Assembly: GCA_945643635.1 (NCBI GenBank) | Contig: CALZFC010000017.1 | Location: 3,156,001-3,220,000, forward strand | DNA length: 64,000 bases | Source of the DNA: Allodiplogaster sudhausi | Lineage: Eukaryota > Nematoda > Chromadorea > Rhabditida > Diplogasteridae | Reading direction: 5' to 3' | In this document: positions 10,300 through 20,100 of the stretch, piece after piece | How positions within the stretch are numbered: position 1 is the first letter of the stretch | How the letters are laid out: every line of letters begins with the position of its first letter | Position numbers and translations under genes: made by a program | Notes under the pieces: generated by a model | Database searches by the model: none | The model's input: only the letters and a program-made list of their open reading frames with translations | What the model was told of the DNA's origin: nothing

Positions 10300-11780
10300 T
10301 TTTATAGGATTTTTTCTGCCCTTAAAGTATAATACTTTTCACGCACCTCCTAGCAGTATCAGTACAATTGTAATTATTAAAATTGCGCACTTAAGAAATA
10401 GTAGTCGCTTTCTCTGTTTAGTTCAATGATGATTTCTAAGAGAAAATGTGACGAATTAAATAAACGTAAATAACCAAATTTATCTGTATAATGCAATTTG
10501 ATAGCTGACAATGAGTGGAAATGTTTGCCTTCTAATGCAATGCTGATTTCTGAGAGGAAACGTAGAGAATTAAATAAATATAAATACTAAGATTTCTACC
10601 TTTAGTTAATGCTGATTAAAACGTTGAGCATTAAAATAAAGGTAATTCTGCTTTTTACGTCATCGTTCATTGTCCTCACTTATACGACTGCGCATGGTCC
10701 ATGCATTTGTCGATGCCTGCCCCTCTCCAACTGAGGACGCCTCTGGGTTTTCGCGTCATGCTTATTCTTTTTTTTGCATTAAAGGTAACCTTCAATAATT
10801 CGTTATGGATCATGCTGTTCGGTATTCTGAAGGCCAGCGTTGTATGCATTGAGTGATTATAGGCCGCAAGTTGCAATGTACAATTTGTTTTTGAAATCCA
10901 AATTATTCTTCGCAGACGACAAAAAGAACTTCATCTCCTGCTTATTCAATCGAATGATAACATCAGATCGATAAAAGTGACTTTTCGTATTGTAGAGCAT
11001 TAGTCGATAGTTTAACGTGTCTTTATTGAGAGGAGCATAACGGGAACATGGTAGGAAATACCGGTGGCAAAGGTAATGGATGAACCTGGAGTGGACCAGG
11101 CATCTCAATCACGCTATTTCATTCATGCGTTGACGTCGATGTGACAGATGCTTCCTGGAGGAATCTAAGTAGTAAGATGGATAGGAGTACGTTTGAAAGG
11201 AGTACGGTAGATGGGTACCCAGTTGGAAGAAATACACATTTCACCATACGAATACCACTGTGGAGAAGCCAGAGGGCGTAGTTGGTTAAAATAAAAAGAG
11301 GCGACAACGAGTGAGAATAAAGCGGTCACCATCTTGCTGATTAACCATTAGAGGACACATTAAAAGAGGAAGACACCGTAAGGATCCTGGATAAAAGAAT
11401 GAGAACAACGCAAACGAATGTGTTGGTCTAGACGGAAAGCTCTGAATAGCGCGGACTAGCAAAACTACAAGGGGTAAATTCGGTAAGAAAAAGATGCATT
11501 TAGTAACGCTGTCGAAGACAACTACGGAAACTGTTTCCTTTACATTTTGGATTTTAGATCTTTTAACTGTGCAATCTTATTGTTGCATAAAAATCGTGCA
11601 TTGGAAGCAGTTTCCGTAATTGGCCTTTTGGGGAAAGTGATCTCATTTTCATAGGATTGGAAGATTGTGACGAGCCGCCTGGGAATACAGTCCGTTGTTA
11701 CTTTGCCGTGATCGTCTTAATCTATATAATTTTGAATTTCGAGCTCTTTCTCACTCACTGGCGGTTCATTTCTCTCTTTA
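10300..11780. other. Stretch without a recognised gene
   Basis: AT-rich sequence with only short open frames. A possible small exon near 11655-11692 (EDCDEPPGNT frame) could belong with the exon at 11785, but nothing joins them convincingly. Confidence 0.5.
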
Positions 11781-11784
11781 GCAG

Positions 11785-11966
11785 ACATTGTTGGTGCTCC
11801 CGAACGGATTGGGTTAGTGGGCGGAGCTTCGCCAGGCCTTGCTGTCAACGATGAAGCGGAACTATTGACGACCACGAGGCAGAGTCAGCGTGACCTCACG
11901 GCGCGCGGAGATGGGAGAGACGCGGCCAAGAGGACGGAGCACTCACAGATCATGAAGGAGCCCTGA
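11785..11966 (+). CDS. Orphan terminal exon, function unknown
   Basis: A TCTCTTTAGCAG acceptor opens about 60 codons (GAPERIGLVGGASPGLAV ... RTEHSQIMKEP) ending in TGA. GC content is much higher than in the flanking DNA, as in the coding exons elsewhere. Upstream exons were not found. It may end an unrecognised gene or be a remnant. Confidence 0.35.
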
Positions 11967-12009
11967 CGGAATCTTTCTTTCTCATCATCTCTCGTTTTCT
12001 TAACCTCAA

Positions 12010-12155
12010 TCTCTCTCTCTCTCTAAATAGTCTATATTTCTTTACTTCTCTCATTCTGTTACTCTCTCTCTCTCGCTCTCGATTTCTCAAACTTTTATGT
12101 TGAATCATCTTTCTTTCTTTACTCTCTCTCTCTCTTTCTCTAAGTTCTAGCTCGC
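12010..12155 (+). repeat. CT-rich tracts
   Basis: Three separated (CT)n runs within about 150 bp. Confidence 0.85.
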
Positions 12156-12171
12156 TTCTCTCTCACTGACA

Positions 12172-15065
12172 ATGAGGCAGTCGGTATCGGTCGGCTCGGG
12201 AACGTCGATGACAAATGTGCACGTCGTAGCAGCTCGCCCGGTTGATGGTCGGCGCTGCAATTGAATACTCATCTTTTTTTCTTCTATTATTTCCGATGCA
12301 ATCATTACATTGTAAACGGAAATGCATTAAATGTTCAGTATTTCCAGCGTATTTTAATTTTGTTTGATGAAAGATGCATTCTGAAGACGACTGACGAAGT
12401 GGCTGCAGCAGCCACTGAGCGGGCGAAGAAGAAGAAGAGTCATCCGAGCGTGGACGATGAAGGCAGTGGAGTGTTGGAAAGGTGGAGGAGGAGGAGAGCA
12501 TCCGAAATATATGCATGGATTCGATGGACAAGCGCTTACTGAGCTCCGATACAGCACTAAAAAATTTTTGAAGAAACTTTTCTCCAACTTTACTCTGATA
12601 ACTTCATCATTTATGTACCGTATCGTGAGAAGGAAAACAAAAAGGCAAATGGAGTTAATCATCTGACAAATCTGGTTGTTGCAGTCGCGTTGTCGTTGAC
12701 AGGTCTTGTTCAGAGTCGCCAAATCCGCACGGAGGTGAATATGTCTGAACTATAGCAAGCATTCATTTCTAACCATTAGTATGCCGAAATATTTACATAC
12801 ATGCATACGTAACTGGCATGTCGCTGTAATTTTTCCACACAAAAATTTTTAAGAATAATAATTATTATTATAAATAAAAATTGATAATTAATTAATTAAA
12901 TCAAACCTTGGATCGCCGCCCGGGCGACATAAATTTCGCCACTCGAGTCGCTGCTGGAAGCCCGATAGAGGTAATTTGTATTCATTTATCTTATCATCAA
13001 TGCGTGCAAATCATAAAAAGTGGCATACTTTTAGGAAATCAATCAGTAATTGAGCTTTTAGATGTCACTTTTTCCAATATCTCTTTCTCGCAATTTCTTT
13101 CTCTCTCTCTTCACCTTTTCCTCATTCTGGACGAGTAGCAAAGTCGTTTGTTAGACGAGGGTAAACAAAATTGTTCGTCTTTCGTGATAGATTCTGGCAA
13201 TTTGACGAGGAAAGATAGTGAGCAAAGAATCCTATAGAAAGCTTCGATTTTGAGACTGCAAACATCGACGATTAAACAGTAGATTCACTGAGATGACTCG
13301 GATGATTGGAGGAGGAAATATATATACAAACATGAATGTTTCGTCCAAGATAACATTCTTCTTTGTTCATCACATTTAATCTTCGCCGTCGATCTTTGCG
13401 TCACGCGTCGCTGCCATTTTCGTCATGCGCAGCGCACACAGAAAAAAATGTGACGCACATTTAATGTTCCATCCAAAATTGTGACCAAAAATGTGACACG
13501 CAAGCGGCCGCCGAAGTGAATTGTGACACCGGATGTCACATTTTTGTGGCAAGGGGAGACGAGGCGGTGCGAGAACAGAAAATGTGACATTGTACCACTT
13601 TCGACCATGTTTAAAAAAATATTCGGAATCATCGTTTGAACGGAACGTTTAATTTTCAAAAGAAAATCTCGGGTTAACAAGCACTTAATACTTATCCTTT
13701 TGTTTATTTCATGTTTGTAGTATTGAATAGCTTTGTGATATGACATTTATAACGTGCAGGCGTAGCGATTCTGCTGTTTTGTTTCAGTTAGAAAGCGGGA
13801 GTCGTCCCGGGCCGTGTAGGCAGCCGAAGCTGCTACTTTGTGCGTTCGAGGGATGACTGGAGACTCTGCTGCTAATAGTAAGTAATTGAAACGTTTAACT
13901 CATTCATCCCGCTTCTGAGAGTAAAAAGCCGATTTGTTAATGTTTATTCATGCAAGTTTATATTTCAGATTTTATGCTTTATAGTACTTTCGTCATTCTT
14001 TTCTACTGAATGAGTAATAATATTAGCATTATTAAATTTGTTGAATATATCCTTTATTATCAGGTCGCTCTTCTTGTCGACGGCGCGGGCCGCCCGACAA
14101 CATGTCAACGGCACGACTGGCGCCGGAATCCGCCGTCGACTTCACCGCATCGGAACAAGGTTGGTCCTGCTTTCCGCCCCTTACCTGGAAAAACCACCTT
14201 GTAGTCCTTGTTTCCATTTTGCTTTTTTCCCCAAATTCTTGCCTTCAAACAAGTTCAGCCCTCCCCTCTCCAGGGAGTTTTTTTTCCTTAAAAAGAAAAT
14301 TACCTTATAGTCCTTGTTTCCATTTTGCTTCTTTTTATTTCGCAATTTCTTCCCTTCAAACAAATTCATCTCCCCCCTTGAGGGAATTTGTTTTCCTATA
14401 TAAGAAAGGCATTATAGTCCTTGTTTCCATTTTGTTTTTTTATTTATTTTGCAATTTCTTGCCTTCAAACAAATTCATCTCCCCCCTTGAGGGAATTTGT
14501 TTTCCTATATAAGAAAGGCATTATAGTCCTTGTTTCCATTTTGTTTTTTTTTTTTTTTTGCAATTTCTTGCCTTCAAACAAATTTAGCTCCTCCTCGATG
14601 GAATTTGTTTTCCTGAAAAAAACCCGCCTTATAGTCCGTCTTTCCCTTTTCCTTTTTTTATGTCTCAATATCTTCCCGGAAAACAAATTCCGCCCCCCCA
14701 GGAAATTTTTTTTCCAGAAAATAATTGGTCGGCGCATATGTTGAGACCTGGAGGCGGCGGGCCTGGCTGCGCGCCTTTGTGAGTATATTTCTTTTTTTAT
14801 GGTAACGTATATTGTATACAACAGGCTACTTCTGTTTATATATTCTTGATTATCCAATATTTTGTTTCATTTGAAAAATCTAAGTTATAATAGGAATAAT
14901 AGTTGGAAGCAGTGTCAGCGTACGACACGCAGTCTCTCTAGCTGTCTATCTCTAGTATCTCTCTCTACCTTCTCTCTCTCTTTCTCTCTCTCTCTACCTT
15001 CTCTCTCTATCTCTTTCTCTCTCTCTCTCTACCTTCTCTCTCCCTTCCTCTCTCTCTACCTTCTC

Positions 15066-15118
<53 letters not shown>

Positions 15119-15297
15119 ATAGTAACCGCCGTCCACCAGCCGATATCCCCGATGACTCGATCATAGTGCGCGGGACGGGCGAGCCCTTCTTCACGCCGCC
15201 CTCCCGGCCTCGCAAGCGCATGCTCGGACTCCGGAGCCCTTATCAAGAGATGCAGGGCTCATCTACCTGCAAGTTGGAGGCCATTATGGTCGAATAG
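12172..15297 (+). CDS. Multi-exon gene of unknown function
   Basis: A series of GC-rich exon candidates on the plus strand. Around 12380-12480 (TTDEVAAAATERAKKKK, donor AAAG|GTGGAG); 12689-12733 (ALSLTGLVQSRQIRTE, acceptor TTGCAG, donor GAG|GTGAAT); about 12910-12970 (DINFATRVAAGSPIE, donor GAG|GTAATT); 14067-14158 (MSTARLAPESAVDFTASEQ, acceptor TATCAG); about 14731-14779 (HMLRPGGGGPGCAPL, donor GTGAGT); and 15121-15297 (PDDSIIVRGTGEPFFTPPSR, then RPRKRMLGLRSPYQEMQ, stop TAG). The last exon is the clearest. An ATG at 12172 is a possible start, but the first exon is uncertain because the minus strand is also open there. The basic PRKR stretch may be a nuclear signal. No family recognised. Two introns are expanded by repeats. 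Confidence 0.42.
13431..13615. mobile_element. Terminal part of a CACACAGAAA-ended element (left unit)
   Basis: Begins with CACACAGAAAAAAATGTGAC and carries repeated TGTGAC/GTCACA words (subterminal motif). Related units lie at 15815-16062, 31890-32357 and 34687-35180. Confidence 0.6.
14190..14725 (+). repeat. Five tandem units of about 108 bp, each with an internal hairpin
   Basis: The landmark GTCCTTGTTTCC (last unit GTCCGTCTTTCC) recurs at 14204, 14310, 14417, 14526 and 14636. Each unit contains an inverted pair of the form AACAAATTC ... GAATTTGTT around a C-rich loop. The two central units are nearly identical. The array occupies the intron between the exons at 14158 and 14731. Confidence 0.88.
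14930..15118 (+). repeat. Compound (CT)n / CTACCTT microsatellite
   Basis: Long CT runs broken by recurring CTACCTTCTCTC, ending just before the acceptor TTATAG of the last exon of the plus-strand gene. Confidence 0.9.
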
Positions 15298-15299
15298 AG

Positions 15300-15814
15300 G
15301 CCAATCTGTTCTCATTAGATCACAGTTTCTTGTTGACTTTTACATTTCAACATTTTCTTATTTCACTTGAGAACTTTCTTTCATCTTAGTAAATGATTCT
15401 TTCATTTTATAAATTGCTTTCATGCTAGAAGTTTCTTTAATTTTAGACCCATCGAATTTTCATTTCCAAGATTCATTCCAAAAGTAACTGGCTATATCCT
15501 TCTAAGAAAAACAGTCTTTACAGTATGTATTAATTCTTGTTGTTTTATGACCACTAACGTCATTTTATCATGATTAAGTAGGAAAAAATTCTTTTTAACT
15601 CGGCGCTGTTATCTTGTAAGTGTGTTTACATGTTATTGTTTTCTTGTGAATGTGTTGAGTTGTTGCTGTAATCTTTTGAAGGTTTCATTAATGTAATGAA
15701 TAATTCTGTTTGTTATTAAATGCCAGTGGCATGCATAATATTGCATTAAATGAATCAATAATTCGAGGAATGGATGAAGGGGGAGGGAGAGAAAAAGGGG
15801 CGGAGCCAACGGTG
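15300..15814. other. Stretch without a recognised gene
   Basis: AT-rich sequence between the stop codon at 15297 and the next transposon unit. Nothing supportable seen. Confidence 0.6.
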
Positions 15815-16062
15815 GGGGGATGTCACATTTTTTGTGCTGCCACCTAATTGTGACATGCGATGTCACATTTTTGCTGGGATACGCTGCCCTCCACCGCTCG
15901 AAAATTGTGACATGGCGCGTCACATTTCTGTTTCACTGGAGGTCACAATTTTTTCGAACATAAATTGTGACATGGGGTGGAACACATATGTGCCGGGGCG
16001 AAATCGGTACATTATTGTGACATCAAATTGTGACATCCCGTGTCACATCGTTTTCTGTGTGC
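15815..16062. mobile_element. Terminal part of a CACACAGAAA-ended element (right unit, inverted)
   Basis: Dense GTCACA/TGTGAC words ending in GTCACATCGTTTTCTGTGTG, the inverted counterpart of the unit at 13431. About 100 bp of it (from TGTGACATGGGGTGGAACAC) recurs at 32260-32357. Confidence 0.6.
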
Positions 16063-16104
16063 GGTTCGGGAATTAGCTCCAGCGTAAACTTCTCAACAGT
16101 AGGA

Positions 16105-16187
16105 AATAGAGAAAAATGGGCATACAATAGGCTATTTACAGGTAAAATAGAGAAAAATGGGCATACAATAGGCTATTTACAGGTAAA
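16105..16187 (+). repeat. 41-bp direct repeat, two copies
   Basis: Copies start at 16105 and 16146 (AATAGAGAAAAATGGGCATA ... TTTACAGGTAAA) and are essentially identical. No coding frame is obvious. Confidence 0.9.
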
Positions 16188-16199
16188 AACGCTAGCTCA

Positions 16200-17060
16200 G
16201 GTGAAGTGTCTAACTATATTACCTATTAGCTCAACAACCAGGCATTTTATTGCCCTACTTTTGCATCACCTGGCACAATTCGAATGTTTACATTCGGCTT
16301 GTATCGGCTTACATTTAAAAGAAATATCATATGAAATCATTTATACAGACGCTAGCTATCGCGAATAAGTAATGCGAAAGAATAAATGGCCGCTGTCTTG
16401 TCTTAATAGTAAAATCCTTTTTCTTCGCAAATATGGCATATAAATGAGACGGGCAGATGAGATTTATGTTAGACACAACTTATGAAGCAAGAAACTGAAC
16501 CGTACTTTTTAAATCAATGTTCTTGCATTTTTTTCCTGTCCTTCATGTACACTGAAAAATATTGTAACCTTTTCTTTTCAAATTTTAGCTAATAACCTTC
16601 CATGCTTGAACTATTAATCCTATCTATTTCCTCCATTTCGCTAGTAATGAAATCTCTTTCTCTCGAGCTACGCTTCTGTGCCGCCTATAAGGGATATAAA
16701 GAGTCTACTTTTTTTTTCTTCACTTCAACTTGGAACACACCACCCGATGCCAGCAATTTGAATCGACGTTGCACGTTTCGAGTGTGACGTTTTTAGCGTT
16801 TTGCCTGCATCTCTGCTCTCAGGATGCACACTCTCTCTTTTGATACATCTAACTTGATCATAGTGGGTTCACCGACAGTCTTTATTGATGGCGGAAAAAG
16901 AGAGGGTCTAACGGTTCCATCAAAGTCCTCTTATAATCAATGCCATGCATATCATTTACGGTTTTGAATGATGATTATTCGATGCGGTTTTTTTGGAATT
17001 TCAGTGCTGAATAGGTACATACATACATCGCTGATTTCGAAATCCAGAAAAAAACCATGG
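16200..17060. other. Stretch without a recognised gene
   Basis: Upstream region of the DUF288 gene. AT-rich, with no convincing exon or core promoter seen. Confidence 0.5.
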
Positions 17061-17088
17061 TAATGTATGTATAGACATATGTATGTAT

Positions 17089-17102
17089 GTAGTCATTTCA
17101 GA
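17089..17102 (+). promoter_or_regulatory. Possible spliced-leader trans-splice acceptor
   Basis: TAGTCATTTCAG followed by a single A and then the start ATG at 17103. A strong acceptor directly against the start codon fits trans-splicing. Confidence 0.4.
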
Positions 17103-20100
17103 ATGTTGCAAAAGTATCGTTTGGGCTGTGTCACAATGTTTCTCGTGCTATCGGCCTACGGCATCTTCTATCAGCGCCTGGACTACTCGGTCGCTTTCCC
17201 TAAAAGCCACCTTGGCTTAAAGTTTGTAAAGATTTTTTATTTCATTATACGTCTATCTAATTTATTTATTCATTTATTTTTTTATGTACATATTTTTAAG
17301 CACTAAACCATCTAAATCATTGGTAGACTTTCCTTTTCAGACAGCAAACCAGCAAAAAGACAGAGAAATGGATTGTCGTCACGTCAATCCAGCTACCAAC
17401 CGAGGATGTCAAGGTTTCTTCTACAGAGAACAACTTGGGGTTGCATCGTACATTCTTCTGCAGATTTGTTTTCCTAACATGCACGCAGAATAGAAAATTA
17501 TATTTTGCTTGTGTTGTTTTCTTCAGAGACTGGCAGCTTCTCCCGAGTGGACGCTCGTTGTGGTTGGTGACAAGAAGACGCCAGCCGAATGGCACCTCCC
17601 AGGCACCTCCTTTATACATTTTCTTTGCTCAATCTTCTTCATCACCTTACACAATGAGTCTGTTTTCTAGTGAAAAAATTTTTTCACAAAAATAAATTTT
17701 TTCGTGATTTAAAAAAAATTTATAATGAAATATTTTTTTAAATTAATTTTCTCATCATTTCCAGACGTCCACTTCTTGTCTGTGGAAAGTCAAGAGAAGC
17801 TCGGCTACAATATCCTCTCCGATACGCCTTACGGCAGTTACACGCGAAAGAACATTGGCTATCTCTATGCGATCCAGAATGGAGCCCAGTGGATCTATGA
17901 CACTGACGATGACAATAAGCCTTTTGGTTTGTGCTGTTTTTAGCCCCAAATACCGATGGCGTCATCCTAGAATATCGTCATTTCACAGGCAAAGGTCTTG
18001 CGCAGTTTGACTACGATGACGATGTCTCAGGGCTGCGTTTCCACTTGTCGGAGATTGAGGCAAACTCTTCAAGGTGAGCTCGTTGTGAAAGTAGCACGAA
18101 AACAAAAATGAAAGAACGAATTTGAACAGCGCTCAGTTTTGTGCTCGCCTTGTCAGTCTTCAGTGTTAAAAGAGTACGAAACTCCCGTAATTTATTCAAA
18201 TTTTCTTCACCATCCTACTCTTCCCCGTCTTCTTCAGTGCCTGACTCTTCAATCCGTACTACTTCGCCTCTCTCTATATCTCACGCTCTCTCAACATTTT
18301 GTCAGGAAAATGCGCGAATTCAAGACTGCGTTTGTGGCTCATTTAATCCTGTTCTCTTCTTCTCCATTTCTTCAGTGCCCGCCTCTTCAATCCGTACTAC
18401 TTTGCCGGACAGCGCGAGATGTGGCCGAGGGGCTTTCCACTCGACCACATCAAGGTGAGCCAGCATCCTATAATCGTCGGATGTGACCCAATCATAGCCA
18501 TTCTCGAATCTGTCTAGGGCTACTCGCCTGCGAACGACTCGCTACGACTCTGCAAGAAACACGTGCGTGCCGCTGTTCAGCAGGTACTTGGTGCTGCAGA
18601 ACCGCTCAGCGGCGAGGGGTCAATGCTAATGTCGGCTATAGCGGCTGCGACCAATGTTCCAATGATGAGTGTGCTCATGGTCATAGGCTGTCAAAATTTA
18701 TAATATTTGTGAAATTTCTGTATTTGTGAAATTTCAACAGCAGAACACACTCTTATTCCACTTGGTTCGCTTGGTTGCGGACGCTTTAGCCAATATAGCA
18801 TTGACCTCTCGCTCTCGAATGATACTGTATATCAGACGAAGAAAAACATACTTGTAAACTAATCAACAATGATAACAATGCCAAAAAGCTAGAAGTTTTG
18901 AGCAAGCCACTTTTTTGCTATATTTTCAGGGCCTCGTTCACCACGACCCCGACGTGGACGCAGTCTATCGTCTCCTCCACGCGGACAGGAGTGCCGGGCT
19001 AGACGAGCGATTTAATAATATTATGCCACCTGTAACGCTCGCGAGAGGTTCGCTTCTTTTTTTTCTTTTTTTTTCTTTATTCTTCCACATCCTCGCGATA
19101 GGAGAGAGTGTGTTTACCTTCAATTTTCCACTCTGAATATTTTGGCTTTTCAAACGCGATGCAAAAAAAATTTGAAGTTCCCGAGATAAGACACATGTTT
19201 TCTTCTCCTTTATAACAACAAAAAAGAGCAAAACAGAATAATTGTAATAAAAATAAGTCTCCCGTCAGGCACGTACTCTCCGTGGAACTCACAGAATACG
19301 CTCTTCTCTCGTCGCGCCTTCCATACTCTCTTCCTGCCGACTTCTGTCTCCTTTCGAACCACGGACATCTGGCGCAGCTTCTTCGCTCAAAAGATTCTGC
19401 ATCTCGCTGGCGATGAAGTTTTATCTTTGCACTATTTCTAGTGTTATTTCTTGTGTCGCAAAAGATATCATACTGAAAATATAACTGATGATAATGCTGC
19501 TACTTTTAGATTGCCTTCACGCCCGTCAACGCGATCCAGATTCGCAACGCGCACGACTATCTCAAGGACTTTGAGAGCGAAGGGTTAGGCAGCCTTATCA
19601 AGGGGGCATTATTTTACATCGAGAAAGAAAAACCGGGTGCATTTGCAGTGACGTGTACCTCAAGTCTGGCGCCATCATAGACTTTCTCGATGGCTGGGAG
19701 TGCGACAAACAAAGCCTCTCAGTACGTTGTTGGCACTGCCACCACTGAGTTTTTTCACTTTGCGGCTTATTGTTAGATCTTCGTTTGCACAGCTCCTTTG
19801 GCTCGTATAATACTCTGTTTTCACTTTCAACTGAAAACAATGAAAAAAGGCATCCGATATTTCATGAAAGTTTTTTCTTAACGTCCTTTTATTGGTCAAA
19901 CACTTTCAAATTAGGCAGGAAACGTAACTTTTAATATTTCGTAGGAATGCATGATCGATCTCGCGGACGCGTTTGCCGAACGCGAATTCTGGGGAGCTGC
20001 AGACGCGGCGCTGGCCAGGCATTGGCTGGCCGACCTGGCAAGAATTGGGTTTGCGCACGAAACACAAAAAGTGGCAAAATCAGCAAACAGATATACATAT

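Noticed and set aside
12173..12258. Minus-strand exon (TTCTFVIDVPEPTDTDCLIV) with a TTGCAG acceptor
   Set aside because: Protein-like and possibly real, but no neighbouring minus-strand exons were found and the plus strand is also open from ATG 12172. Unresolved, so not listed.
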